Positions 45,285 to 57,499 of a DNA stretch of 64,000 bases are shown here, in pieces. How positions within the stretch are numbered: position 1 is the stretch's first letter; each line of letters begins with the position of its first letter. Location of the stretch: NCBI GenBank assembly GCA_025093985.1, contig JACAAK010000002.1, forward strand, positions 2,728,001-2,792,000, given 5' to 3'. Both the position numbers and the translations under genes were made by a program. Origin of the DNA: Calvatia gigantea. Lineage: Eukaryota; Basidiomycota; Agaricomycetes; Agaricales; Lycoperdaceae. The notes under the pieces were generated by a model. That model ran no database searches. It was not told the origin of the DNA and worked only from the letters and a program-made list of their open reading frames with translations.

Positions 45285-46181
45285 TTAATTGGGGTACTTA
45301 GGCACACGGACTAACCAAGGTGTAGCCCTGGCCGAAAGCCTTCGGACAAGTGAACCACATCCCCAGTGAGGATTTTGTCCCTGCCATTGGTCGGACAAGT
45401 GAGTTATCTTGTTGTCTTCGTCCAAGTCAGCGACAATAACAGATTCGACTCTCTAATACAGGTTTGTCAGGGTGCGGCCGGGGGTAATTGCGTAAACTTA
45501 CCTTTTTGTGGCCAATTAACCAAGTCGTGTATTCCTGGATTTGGTAGTATACGAGGCGATTGGGGGAGTACGTCGAGGACATCACTCGAGTTGATATGCT
45601 TCTTGATTTTGAGAATAGCTTGGGCTACGATAAAATAAGCACCGTTCGGGCTATGGACAACAAGTAACCCTACCATTGCAAACCACTTGGGGGAGGAAGC
45701 TGTCAGGAAAATACTCAAATTACTGAGAGATTGGGGCCACACCTGAGCAGCATATTCATCATAACCCTTACAAGTCGTGAACGGGTCCTGCTTGAGCTGT
45801 TAGAGACATGTTGTCGATCAGAACTTCCACTACGATCACCTCAAAAGTCGCATCTTTTTTCCATGACCTTTCAAAGATCTCGGTGGTTGGACGACAACAA
45901 TACAGTTCAATGAGGTCCTTCATCACACGTTCATGGTCCGCCTTTAAATCTGTATGGTGTTCATTTGCTGTACTACTCCTCCGTCGATGATGAACAACGG
46001 ATCCAGGACCCACTCTCACTCCCGAGTAATGGGCAGCTCCAGCGACCGATTCAATAAGTGATGGTGTAGGAATAACATGGGGCAAGATTTGCGGGTGGTA
46101 GGTGATAGATGGCGGAGACGGGGAACGAGGAGGTGGATATTCGTGGTTATCTATCGAGGCTTCACAACTGGTGAAGGGCAT
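45285..46181 (-). CDS. SnoaL/NTF2-like domain protein
   Basis: Start taken at MPFTSCEASIDNHEYPPPRS (46181). After a Pro/Ser/His-rich stretch comes DHERVMKDLIELYCCRPTTE and IFERSWKKDATFE. Small exons then give DPFTTCKGYDEYAAQ, WFAM, LFSKSRSISTRVMSSTYSPN, RLVYYQIQEYTTWLIGHKK, SVIVADLDEDNKITHLSDQW and the end RRLSARATPWLVRVPKYPN at 45285. The pattern (helix, DPxxxxKGxxEYAAQW, then DLDEDxKIxxLxDQW) is that of a widespread fungal SnoaL-like/DUF2358-like family. Its biochemical role is not known. Upstream in-frame ATGs to 46427 overlap the STRAP end, so I prefer the internal start. Confidence 0.72.
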
Positions 46182-46369
46182 GTTTGGGAGGATAGCAAGG
46201 GACGGAACGGACAAGGAACGGAGCAAACCTTTTAGAGTTTGTTGTGACGTCATATGTACGTGACCGAGAACAGTTGTTGCAAAGTGACAGGTAAATGCTG
46301 ACATTATGATAACTAAAGCACAGACAACCAACAAGGTCTCAAACGTACAACATACCTCCACTCCTTTCC

Positions 46370-47554
46370 TTAGAGGCCATTTGTACCTTGCCACAAACCA
46401 TAGGTTTTTCCTGGCGTGGTTTGCCATAGGCGAATGGTTCCTGTACCTGGCTAAGCTGGTGGGTAATGTTAAATTAACGCGACACTCACCATCCTCTGAA
46501 ACAACAACAGTTAGTGAATAAACAGTTTTATCAAGAGTGAGATAGCAAACCTACCACTGCCACTGGCGTACATTTCACCGTCTGGACTGAACTCCACACA
46601 GTGTACGGGGCCATGATGACCTTTGAGTACCTCTCTCTCTTCGCCGTCTATTCCATGAATCCGCACCCACTCATCTCCAGTGCTTCCTGTGACAAACCGA
46701 TCTTGTAGAATAGGATGAATGGAGGCAGATGAGGGGGAATAAGGAAGAACCAGGGTATGTGTTCCGCGCCCATCGTGTCCAGTTGGAAGGACTGGTATGA
46801 AAGAAACGGTTTTGCCAGAGGTCGTCACCAAGCGTGAGGTTTGCACAGAAAGTTCCATCGATGTGATTGGGTTTGGGAAGGTGAGACTGGTGGTGAGGTT
46901 ACGTGTACGTAGATCCCACCATCTAGGGGTCTATTAGTGGAACGTTGCCTTACAAATGAAGGTTATGACCCACTTGATCTTACCATCCTCGCCAGCCGTC
47001 ACACCCGTGTGTTCCCCAACCCAGACGACGCTTTTCACTACTCCCTCATGGGAGAGCGAATTGGTGTCCAATAGAAATTCTGGATCTGCGTCTGGCCGTG
47101 CAAGATCAAATATCCTCACTTTCTTTTCTTGACCACCCGTCAAGATTCGAGATGACGTGGGAGAGATGGCAACGGTGCGGACAATGTGATTATGGGGAAA
47201 GGAGTGTAAAACGGAACCCGAGTAGGTATCCCAAACCTTTCTGAGTAATCGTGAGTCTGAGTTAGGGGACAGTTACATGGCAGGAAAAGGTAAACTCACG
47301 CTGTGAAGTCCGCGCTACCGGATACCGCTTTTGAAGCATCGGGGGAGAGCTTAGTACTCCAGACAGCACCCTTGTGGCCTAAGAAGGTGCCGATCCAGTC
47401 ACCAGTCCACTCTCTTAGCATTGGATTCCCGTCTTTGCAGCTTGACACCAGCAGGAAAGTTCCGTCATCTTGGACCGGGAGAGAAAGAAAGGTGAGTGAC
47501 AGGGCGAGTATGACCCGGAGCCACAAGAGGAGTAGACTTGAGGAGAACGGACAT
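46370..47554 (-). CDS. STRAP: STRAP-like WD40 protein, with one frame break
   Basis: The ATG at 47554 codes [20 protein letters not shown] and HLSFS, the standard STRAP start. One base later than expected the frame resumes at [20 protein letters not shown], then [27 protein letters not shown], the exon for [77 protein letters not shown] and the end [18 protein letters not shown]. That is a full seven-blade WD40 set. A single extra G in CCCGGTCC (about 47472-47478) explains the break; splicing cannot. STRAP binds TGF-beta receptors in animals and is part of the SMN/Unr complexes; fungal STRAP is likely an RNP scaffold. Confidence 0.83.
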
Positions 47555-48697
47555 TAATTTGTACTATAAAGGATGTTTTGAGGTCGTGAATCGTGATACC
47601 GGCGCACTGCGCACTGGCCTGGAGGGGAGAGGAAGGAGAGAGGACAGCTGAAGACAGACAGGCGCCCAGGTCCCGTGGCCTGTCTGGCATCCACCACGCT
47701 CAGTCGCTACCATTTTCAGAACTCGATCAATTTTTTCTTTGATCATCGATCATTCGTTTTCGAGCTGTTTCAAGCGGGTTACGCATAAACCCAACCTAGA
47801 CTTATAGTTGAGCTGGAACAACTGGTTCATGGGCATTCCTGGGCATTCTAACGGACACAGTCTGCAGCCACCACTTGAACTAACGGCATCGGATTCTGGT
47901 TGTCACCGCGATCCAACGATACCATCCAACTCTGGAACCGAATGACCCTGTACCCTGACGGCCTGAAGGGAGTTCGTAATGGGTCATACAAATATCCTCA
48001 GAAGTGTCGCCACAGGTCGCCACTCTTCGCTTAACAATGTTGAAAGATCCCTTGAAAACCTTGGAGGGTGCCTGCAGGGCTCCTTCTAGATGATATATAC
48101 CCGTTTTCTTTCAAGACTCGGAGCGTTAGATTTAAGTGCCTTCCGATACCGGACAAGATCTGCTGAACGCAAGGCTGAAGTAGTCAGGCTGTCAACCATG
48201 TCAATGTGGAAGCGAGTTTCAGAGCTCTCAAGCCGGAATAACTACTTACTGGTGTACGAGTTGACCTTGAAATACACTATGATAGCAAAAATAACAGGAA
48301 AGCAGAAATGGTGCCGGCGATGGCTAAATTTATTCAATGCAATCAATGGGCACAGGATGTTGCCATATGGAGATTGGAGTCCGCCTGAGGAACGTTATTG
48401 CGCCATCCTCAGAAGATATGACAACACTCAATACTCAGGATTGCTGCCGGCTGAATAAATGCTTGACTTCAATTGTGTAAGATCTTTGTCTGTCGTCCTC
48501 TACTCGCATCACCTGGTTCATCTTAAGATCGTAGCGAGGCACCAGTTTTTCCACCTCGACGTCAGAGCAAAGAAGATAGCCCCAGATCAACTCTTGTGGT
48601 CGCCTTCTTAATCCCATTAATTCGTGAAGTCTTTTAATATCCAGGTATAAAACCTTGGGCACAACGCAAACGTCTTCCTTTCCTCACCCAACATACA
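47555..48697. other. Divergent promoter region, STRAP and sulfate permease
   Basis: About 1.1 kb between divergent starts. A 122-codon frame at 48090-48458 has no recognisable domain and is probably chance. No specific nitrogen or sulfur regulatory site is certain. Confidence 0.4.
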
Positions 48698-51476
48698 ATG
48701 GTCCTTGCTGCTGTCAAGAAGGCCAGCAAAAAAATTGTTGACTATCCGGAGCATGAGGTCGATGTCGTTTCAAGCAAGGACTGGCTCTCCCGCTTCTGGA
48801 CAAATCCTCTTCCCCAAGTACGCTAGGCCCTCCTGGACCATTCTCGTTAACTAACATCCTTCCTCCTAGATTAAAGCATACCTTCTCAGCCTGTTCCCAA
48901 TTCTAACCTGGATTCGCCGGTATAGTGAGCACCACTTTCCTTTCGCCTTCCCTGAGCCGCAACAATAACTGAGCGCACGCAACACAGATGTTGGCTGGCT
49001 GTCCGGGGACGTTATCGCGGGTCTGACTGTCGGCATGGTGCTCGTCCCACAAGGAATGTCGTATGCCCAGGTGTGCAGCATTCTTAATCTGGCATATGAC
49101 CACATACCTACTAAAATTAAAGATTGCAACACTCCCTCCCGAATACGGTCTCTACTCCTCTTTCATTGGTGTCCTTATTTATTGCGTACGTCCTGAACGC
49201 TGTCACATCTTTGCCGAGAGTTGATCATCAACTGGGGCAGTTCTTCGCAACTTCCAAAGATGTCTCCATTGGCCCAGTAGCCGTTATGTCACTCACCGTA
49301 GCCAACGTCATTAAGCATGTCCAAGACCATCATCCTGGGGAATGGTCCGCTCCAACGATTGCCACCGCGCTCGCCTTTGTCACCGGTTTTATTGTTCTTG
49401 GCATCGGCCTTCTCCGTATCGGCTGGATCGTTGAATTCATTCCTATGCCCGCTGTTAGCGGTTTCATGACTGGTTCTGCTATCAGTATTGCCGCTGGGCA
49501 GGCTCCTGGATTAATGGGTATACATGGATTCGAGTACGTGGATTGATCACGAGTTTCTATCGGTGATAACCAAAGCCTAAAACTGTTAAACTCAGCACTC
49601 GAGCCGCAACCTATCAAGTGATCATAAATACACTCAAAGGCTTGCCTCGTACTACATTGGACGCTGCATGGGGGTTGACAGGTCTTGTGTGCCTGTATGC
49701 CATTCGCCAAGGATGTGCCTGGGGTACCAAGAGGTGGCCTCGTCGAGGTGCGCATTGCATGCACAATTTTTCGATTCAGGCTAACACGGGTAACTAGCAC
49801 GTTGGTTCTTCTTCCTTAGCGTCCTGAGGAATGCCTTTGTGATTTTAATCTTGACGATTGCGGCTTGGTTGTATTGCCACCCAAGGAGAAATGCGAAGGG
49901 TGACTTCCCCATCAAAATTCTCAAGGATGTTCCTGCGGGCTTCAAGCACGTGCGTCAGCCTCAAGTCGACAGTGCTCTCGTTTCTGCTCTAGCACCTGAG
50001 ATTCCAGTTGCCACGATTATCTTGCTCTTGGAACATATCGCCATTTCGAAGTGTTTGTGATTCTTTTTGTCAACTAAACGTCATTCTGATTCCCTGTATC
50101 CATATGTAGCTTTTGGTCGTTTGAATGGCTACAAGATAAATCCGAATCAGGAGCTGATCGCCATCGGCGTTACCAATACTGTGGGGTCTTGCTTTGGTGC
50201 TTACCCCGCTACAGGATCCTTCTCTCGCTCAGCTTTGAAGTCCAAGTCCGGCGTTCGTACTCCGTTCGGTGGTGTCTTTACTGCGATCGTCGTCATTGTT
50301 GCCCTTTATGGTCTCACAGACGCCTTCTTTTGGATTCCTAACGCTGGTCTTTCTGCCATCATCATACATGCCGTCGCCGACCTCGTCGCTTCTCCTGACC
50401 AAGTCTTCAGATACTGGCGCATTTCTCCCCTCGAGTTCTTCATCTGGCTTGCCGCCGTTTTGATCACCGTCTTCTCGTCTATCGAGAGTGGCATCTATAC
50501 CTCTATTGCAGCCTCCATTGTTCTCCTTTTGATACGTCTTGCTCACCCCCGTGGATCATTCCTGGGCAGGGTTTCCCTCGAATCAGAGTCTGGAAACCAA
50601 AAGGAGACAAGAGATGTTTTCCTCCCCATCAAACAAAGCGGTGTCAGTAACGCTCATGTCAAAGTATCGCCTCCTGCGCCTGGAATTTTGATCTACAGGC
50701 TCGAGGAGAGCTACCTTTACCCCAATTCCTCGATGGTCAACTCGGCTCTTGTCGACTACGTGAAGGAGAACATGCGCCGAGGCAAGGATGTGGGCACAAT
50801 CAAGCTTCGTGATCGCCCTTGGAACGACAACGGCCCGCGTCGCAGCTCAACGCTGGATCAGGCCATAAATGAGAAGAAGCCTTGGCTTCACGCAATTGTT
50901 CTCGACTTCTCGACGGTGTAAGAAATTTCACCCGCTTTTGTATCATTGTTCAGCGATTAATTATCGTTTCGATTATAGCTCGCACATTGACACCACCGCT
51001 ACCCAGGCCCTTATCGATACGCGTACTGAGATCGAAAGATGGACTGATTATCCGGTCGAGGTAAGCAGTGTTCTTTCGGAACTACCATCCCCTAACCCTG
51101 CTGACGCCGTTAACTCAAGTTCCATTTTGCCACGATCCTTTCTCCTTGGATCCGTCGGGCTCTGGTCGCCGGTGGTTTCGGATACGGCACCTCGCATTCG
51201 ACGGTTCCTCGCGAAGTTGCTGCTGTGGTCCCCTATCGGGGTGGGAGGCTTCCTGATGATACCTCGAGTCAGGCTGCGAGTGATATTGAGATTGGTGACA
51301 ACAAGGAGGGGAAGAATGATGAGATTATTGTTAAGATGAGGAGCTGGGAGCCTGTCATGCCCCAGGAGACACCATTTTTCCACATCGACCTAGCTTCCGC
51401 TGTCCGGGTTGCCGAGGGTGGTTTAGCCAGGGTATCGAAGTTCAACGAAAAACAAAGCAAGGATGCTCTGGCCTAG
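48698..51476 (+). CDS. Sulfate permease (SulP/SLC26 family) with STAS domain
   Basis: Start MVLAAVKKASKKIVDYPEHE at 48698. Exons give the SulP signature VGWLSGDVIAGLTVGMVLVP then QGMSYAQ, IATLPPEYGLYSSFIGV, SKDVSIGPVAVMSLTVANVI and several long hydrophobic stretches. FGRLNGYKINPNQELIAIGV and GVRTPFGGVFTAIVVIVALY follow. The C-terminal STAS domain reads PWLHAIVLDFSTV, SHIDTTATQALIDTRTEIER and continues to HIDLASAVRVAEGG. Ends at 51476. About ten to twelve spans are expected for the family. It resembles fungal plasma-membrane proton/sulfate symporters of the SUL1/SUL2 type. All joins keep frame, so the gene looks intact. Confidence 0.88.
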
Positions 51477-51996
51477 TTCTAGTCAAAGGTTTCGAAGTCA
51501 TGTAAACACGATTGATAACGTTGTTTCGCCGTCTGTAGTTTGTAGCCTTCGGACATTCTCTTTTGTTGCATAGTTCATGAACTCGCATCTGTACACTAGC
51601 TTTTTCGTCACATCGCAAGGTAATTTGACATATATTTCACAACAAATGGGACTTGGTTTCAAGCCGCGGAGTTGGTGTGAAATGTGAATTAGGATCGTGT
51701 TTCCGACCATTTTGACTAAATGGGTTATCCAACTGCGCTCCAAATCCGATATATATCCATATGTACTCCATAACGCAGGGAGCATAGTAGATGCATAAAT
51801 GAGCGCCGAGACAATGCGACTGTCAAATTTACCTCTGGACAGTTGATAGATGCTACAGCCGAGAGAAACCTGTGCTCTTCTGTGACATCAAACTAATAAG
51901 GGTAAAGCCATAATGGGCAGTGCCTTCGCATGGGGAGGAAACGCGACGGAACTGCGAATAGGACGCCGAAGAAACGTGTGCCGGATTGTGATAGTT
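51477..51996. other. Convergent intergenic, 3' UTRs of sulfate permease and CMC2
   Basis: About 520 bp between converging stops. No recognisable coding sequence on either strand. Confidence 0.4.
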
Positions 51997-52348
51997 CTAC
52001 AGGCTTCGGAAGTCTTTGAGGGCTTGTTCCGCCTTAGCCTTCCGCTCCTTGGATAGTTCTTTGTTACGAGCCGAGCGTGCAACGCGCTGTGTTGTTGGCG
52101 AATATCAGCCAAGGTGCGGGGTGACCGGGAAATTAAGGAACTTTACTTCGGTCCGAAGGCACTGATTTAACTCATCTTTTTGCCTGTTGCAACCCCCAGT
52201 AAACCGACGCCAGGTGCTGGAGTGACATTCCTCTAGCGCCTGAATGAAATCCTTACAAACTGTAAGGTAGTAGAGTTGAGAGAAGATGCCGTAGAACGCG
52301 GTTGTAAAAACGCTGACCAATTTTCTTGTCCGAGAGTTGTGGGTGCAT
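51997..52348 (-). CDS. CMC2: COX assembly mitochondrial protein 2 (CMC2)
   Basis: Three exons. The start MHPQLSDKKI at 52348 joins VCKDFIQALEECHSSTWRRF and TGGCNRQKDELNQCLRTE, then RVARSARNKELSKERKAKAE and the end FRSL at 51997. Two Cys-x9-10-Cys helices form the CHCH hairpin that MIA40 oxidises in the mitochondrial intermembrane space. Cmc2 acts in copper handling during cytochrome oxidase assembly. Length (about 80 residues) is normal. It is divergent from transketolase (219 bp apart). Confidence 0.87.
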
Positions 52349-52566
52349 TAGTGGTTTTAAGCTGACAACGGGATGAGGAGTTGATGATGAGAATGGAAAG
52401 GGTCATAAGTATTACGCGCCGGTTTCGGGAGAATTTTTAATCAGGCACGGAGTCGATCGTGATGTGTCCTATTTGCAGATTAGATGCGGTGTAATCTTTC
52501 GAATAAATAATTTCGCCCTGTAACCTCTTCATTACTCTGCATCCTCTCTCCCCCCTTTCCTTCACC

Positions 52567-55391
52567 ATGACATTTACACACTCCAAGTCTGATGATGTTG
52601 CAATCGCAACTATCCGTACCCTGTCAGTAGATACCGTCGGCAAGGCTAACTCTGGCCATCCTGGTTGGTGAATCGTTCGATGGGTAGAACATCTCCTCAT
52701 CACTGCTGTATCGCCTAGGTGCTCCCATGGGCATGGCCCCCGTTGCCCATGTCCTCTTCTCCAGGTAGGTCCAGGGTCTAAACCGCAAACGTTAATTTTA
52801 ATCGCCGTCAACGTCCAGGTTCATCAACGCCAACCCGAAAAACTCAAAGTGGTTCAACCGAGATCGCTTTGTCCTTTCGAATGGGTTTATTTGTTTTTTG
52901 GATTCCTTCCTCGAATTTTCTGACTGGTTTTTTTTGCTTTCTTCAGCCACGCGTACGTTCATTTGTGCATCCACGGCACCACTTATTCACATTCGAGATC
53001 CTTAGTTGCGCTCTCCAATATGTTCTATTGCACCTCCTCGGGTACAAGCTCTCCATAGACGACCTCAAGGCTTTCCGTCAGCTTGACTCGAAGACTCCCG
53101 GTCACCCTGAAGCTGGTCATACCGATGGTACGGAAGTTATAACGCGCCTCCCAAACTCTTCTCACGACGGTGATCCACATAGGTATCGAAGTCACCACCG
53201 GTCCCCTCGGTCAAGGCTTTGGAAACGGGGTCGGTCTTGCCATGGCTCAGGCCCACCTGGCTGCAGTTTACAATAAAGATGGATTTGATCTGATCAACAA
53301 CTACACATATGGTAAGTCGGCGCAATTCATCTTCTTTGGTAGTTCCTAAATTTGGGTTCTAGTTTTCACCGGTGATGGCTGTCTTATGGAGGGTGTTGCT
53401 TCTGAGGCTGCCAGTCTTGCCGGCCACCTACAACTTGGCAATCTCATTGTTGTAAGTCATCCCATGGTTTTTTATCTCAGCAATTTCATTTAATCGCTTA
53501 ATAAGATATATGACGATAACCGTAAGGGCCCTCACTACCCTGAGTAAATCAAATAATTAACAGTCCTCCTCAGATATCTCCATCGATGGGGATACCGCTG
53601 TTGCTTTTACCGAAAATGTTGAGCAACGCTTTTTGTCCTATGGGTGGCAGGTACTCCACGTGGACGATGGTGACCAGTGAGCATCATTTCGTAAAAATCC
53701 CCACCACGACCTGAGATAGTCTGCAGCGACCTTCCTGGCATTTACAGTGCCATCGCTGAGGCTCGCCAAGAGAAGAACAAGCCTACCATCATTCGCCTAA
53801 GGACCACCATCGGCTATGGTTCCAAGCAGCAAGGCACGCACGGTGTCCATGGAGCTCGTGAGTAGCATCGTTGCCTCTTGTCACGTGCCAGCGCATATTC
53901 ATGCTTTGAAAACAGCCTTGAAGTCTGATGACATTGCTCAACTCAAGGAGAAATTCGCTTTTCCTTCTGATCAGACTTTCCACGTTCCCCAAGAAATTTA
54001 TGATACCTACGCCGAGTTCGGGAAGCGCGGTGCCGCTTTTGAGCAGCAGTGGAACGATCTGCTTGCCGCCTACGGTCAAAAATACCCCGAAGAGCATGCT
54101 GAGCTCGTTCGTCGCATCGAGGGCAGGTTGCCTCAAGGATGGGAACAAACTTTGCCTGTCTACAAGCCCAGCGATAGTGCCCAAGCCTCTCGCAAGCTCT
54201 CTGAGATCGTGTTGACTTCCATCATTCCTACCCTTCCCGAGTTGATGGGTGGTTCTGCCGATTTAACTGGCAGTAACTTGACCAAGGTCAAGGGCAGCGT
54301 TGATTTCCAAGCACCCAGCACTGGATTGGGCGACTATACTGGTACATATATCCGTTATGGTGTCCGTGAGCACGGTATGGGTGCTATTGCCAACGGTTTA
54401 CACGCGTATGGCGGTATCATTCCCTTCGTTGCCACCTTCCTTGTGGGTGGCTCCAGCAATTACGAGAGCTGAGCGGAAACTGACGTCTATCAAAAAAGAA
54501 TTTCAGTCTCCTATGCCGCTGGCGCTGTCCGACTTTCTGCCCTGAGTCGCCATCAAGTTATCTGGGTCGGTGCGTGTGTTCTTGCAGTGTGGATCGAAGG
54601 CATCACATCTCATACTGTGTGCTTCAGCTACCCACGATTCCATTGGTCTCGGTGAAGATGGTCCCACTCACCAGCCTATTGAGACCCTCATCCACTTCCG
54701 CGCTACCCCTAACCTTGCTTTCTGGCGTCCTGCCGATGGTAACGAGACCTCCGCTGCTTACTATGTTGCCCTCACCTCCAAATCGACACCCTCCATCCTC
54801 TCTCTTTCTCGCCAGAACTTGCCCAACTTGGAAGGTTCTACCATCGAAAAAGCCTCCCGTGGTGGCTATGTCCTCGTTGAGGAACAATTTGAAGACCTCA
54901 CCATTGTTAGCAGTGGTAGTGAAATCTCTATCGCTGTCGATGCTGCCAAGCAGCTCAAGGCTCAGGGCATCAAGACACGCGTGGTCAGCTTGCCCTGTTG
55001 GCTCACCTTTGACCAACAAGACGAGGAATATAGGCTCAGCGTTTTGAGGAGCGGAGCTCCCATCCTCTCTCTTGAGGCTGCTTCTACCGCTGGTTGGGCG
55101 AAGTACAGTCATGAGGTAATATCGTTAAATATACAGCTACTCGTCGTGGAATGATACTGATAGAATCATTAGCAATTCGGTCTTTCAGGCTGGGGTGCGT
55201 CGGGTCCTTACCAGAAAGTCTACGAGAAGTTCGGCATCACCGGAAATAGTATGTCATTTGCAGCTCTTTCTACCGCCTTCTTGTTAACTTGTTTAATAGA
55301 TATTGCCTCTGTTGGCAAGAAGGTTGCCGAGTTCTACAGGAGGAAGGGTATGCCTGTCGTATCACCCCTCGTGAAGGCGATCCATTTGTGA
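52567..55391 (+). CDS. TKL1: Transketolase
   Basis: Pentose-phosphate enzyme using thiamine diphosphate. About twelve exons. The start [20 protein letters not shown] leads to [27 protein letters not shown] and the catalytic-His segment SNGHACALQY, in which HA comes from a 6-nt exon at 52947-52952. Next come [33 protein letters not shown], the ThDP motif [65 protein letters not shown] and [16 protein letters not shown]. The end [20 protein letters not shown] runs to 55391. Every expected domain is present (Pyr, PP and C-terminal), and introns such as 53125-53180 and 54442-54505 restore the frame each time. Next to CMC2 and QCR7. Confidence 0.9.
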
Positions 55392-55605
55392 ATTTGATGG
55401 GTCCGGGCGGAAGACATAGAAAATACCTCTAGAGTTAACAAAATGGCTTCGCTAGAATGTAATATCGTTATCTTAGTGTACAACGCCAAGCAGTCTTTTT
55501 TAACTTATGGCAGGAGTGCTTTTCGCGGGTAGAGCGCAGGCGTTGCAAGTAGTCCGAAATAATTAGTATTGAGAGTCAGGTAGGATCCTATGCAAAATGA
55601 GGTGT

Positions 55606-56151
55606 CTATTTCCGTTCGACAATAGCAGTATCCCACTGCCTCCTCTCGGTCTCCTCCTTCAGAACGTCGAGAACAAGCGGTTTGAGGTACCTGACGTCCT
55701 ATTATTTGCGCGTCTTGTGAACATTTTGGGGCAAAGTAAATTCTCGTGGCATACCTCATTTGAGGGTGTCCATTCACTCTTCTCCAAAGGCTTGTGAAGA
55801 ACACTGGCATGGGATGCGCGCTTGAGGCGATAAGCACGGTCATATTGTTCACGAGGGGTCAAACGTGTGAGAGCCTAGTGAAAGAACGTGGTTTAAGGCG
55901 GTGGTTGACAGATACTTGGGTGACGACCATACCCGCTGGACTGTGTCATTCTCCTCCCTTACTATATCAAATTCAGTCTACCTCAACCTCTGAGACAGGA
56001 AGGGAGTCTTACAGAGGTCATCATACTTGAAGCCATACTTCCTGTAACCGGCGGCGTTGGCGTACCAGGTAGCCAGGGGCTTAACCCATGCCATGAGGGA
56101 CTTTGAGGATCGGATGTAGGGGCTCCAAGAGATACCTAGAGGACCAAACAT
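55606..56151 (-). CDS. QCR7: Ubiquinol-cytochrome c reductase subunit 7 (QCR7/UQCRB)
   Basis: Start MFGPLGISWSPYIRSSKSLM at 56151, then AWVKPLATWYANAAGYRKYG and FKYDDL. After an intron the frame continues with the family core REQYDRAYRLKRASHASVLH and KPLEKSEWTPSNE. A last exon from about 55686 reads DVRYLKPLVLDVLKEETERR and QWDTAIVERK, ending at 55606. Length and all blocks fit the 14-kDa subunit of mitochondrial complex III. The acceptor tag before DVRYL (rather than the next cag) is the one that keeps the frame. Divergent from NDP kinase. Confidence 0.86.
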
Positions 56152-56402
56152 GGCGGAAGAATTTTAGAAAGACAGGCCTATGTATGAAAAGAGTTTCGTC
56201 GGCGTTGTGCAAGTCAACCCGGAGGGTTCCGAGCAGGTATTGTTTGGACATATTTGCTCCTTGCCCAGGGACGGCTATCTTCGATGGATGCGGCCTGTGA
56301 TGGGCTGTCGATAATGGATTTAGGAGAGGGTATAAAAATCTACCAAGATCACATTTGATTTGCAAATCCACACCTTGCACCTCCATTTTCAAAACCAACA
56401 AC

Positions 56403-57099
56403 ATGTCTACCACTGAGCGAACCTACATCATGGTCAAGGTGTGCTGCTGGTCGTCTATCTAATCTCTCGCGTCCCTAAGTTATGCTTGTTCACGATCATT
56501 GCAGCCTGACGGTGTCCAGCGCGGACTTGTTGGCAAGATCATTGCCCGGTTCGAGGAGCGTGGATTCAAGATCCTCGCTCTCAAGTTCCTCCAGCCCAGT
56601 GAACAGCTCCTCCAAAAGCGTAGGTAGTTTTCCTAACCCTGGTTGATTACCGCACCTTATCAGCGCGTTTCTGCCTTGCTTTCGTAGACTATGCTGATCT
56701 CGCCAACAAGCCTTTCTTCCCTGGCTTGATCAAGTACATGGCCACTGGTCCCGTTGCCGCCATCGTCTTTGAGGGTCTCGATGCTGTCAAGACTGGTCGT
56801 GCTATGCTCGGTGCCACCAACCCCCTGGCTTCTCCCATCGGTATAGTCTCACATTTGTTGCATTCGATCATAGTACGTATTGATATGCACAGGTTCTATC
56901 CGTGGTGACTATGCCCTTGCCATCGGCCGTAACATCATCCACGGTTCCGATTCCGTCGAGAGTGCCGAGAAGGAGATCGCCCTGTAAGCTTATGATTCTT
57001 GAGAGAATGACAGAGGGATTGATTATTTTTTTTTACAGGTGGTTCCCCGAGGGTGTTACTTCCTGGACGAGCGTTTTCGAGAAATGGCTCTATGAATGA
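56403..57099 (+). CDS. NDK1: Nucleoside diphosphate kinase
   Basis: Five exons. [12 protein letters not shown] joins [58 protein letters not shown] and [20 protein letters not shown]. Next are [40 protein letters not shown] and [18 protein letters not shown]. The active-site His is in NIIHGSDS, and the Kpn-loop Pro is conserved. Length is about 153 residues, normal for the hexameric cytosolic enzyme that balances nucleoside triphosphates. All joins keep frame. Confidence 0.92.
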
Positions 57100-57499
57100 A
57101 TTAATGAAGATTGTCTCTGAATTGTAGCAATAAAAACAGGTCACGTGTAGTTATGTCTTTCTTTGCGATGCTAAGTTTGCAAATGTTCGCATGCCTCTCC
57201 AGCGCTCACTGCGCGAAAGTGACTCTCACGGCATGAGCCTCCACGGGAACGATCTTCCGGCACATGGATGCGTGGAAATCGGTTTCATCAATCATTCGAG
57301 TTTCATCAACTCCCGTTGGGCAGTCCTTCGGATTTTCTCACACCAAAATCTCTAACCTGAGAAATCTGCAACTACCCCATTCCAACCACGGCGTCGAAAT
57401 AAGTCTTTGGCATGCGAGATTCTACGTGAATGGAATTATCTCCTGGATATAAGGGTAATCCTCTCACCTTGGGAGTTGCTGGCACCCACCCCATCTACT
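57100..57499. other. Intergenic between NDP kinase and the DOMON-b561 gene
   Basis: About 400 bp; the + strand frame at 57264-57452 shows no recognised protein. It holds the terminator of NDP kinase and the promoter of the next gene. Confidence 0.35.

Noticed and set aside
47415..47690. Upstream STRAP start MPDRPRDLG at 47690
   Set aside because: The ATG at 47554 directly gives the conserved STRAP N-terminus; the upstream frame does not.
48090..48458. 122-codon + strand frame in the STRAP/sulfate permease promoter
   Set aside because: No known motif and no splice partner; more likely chance.
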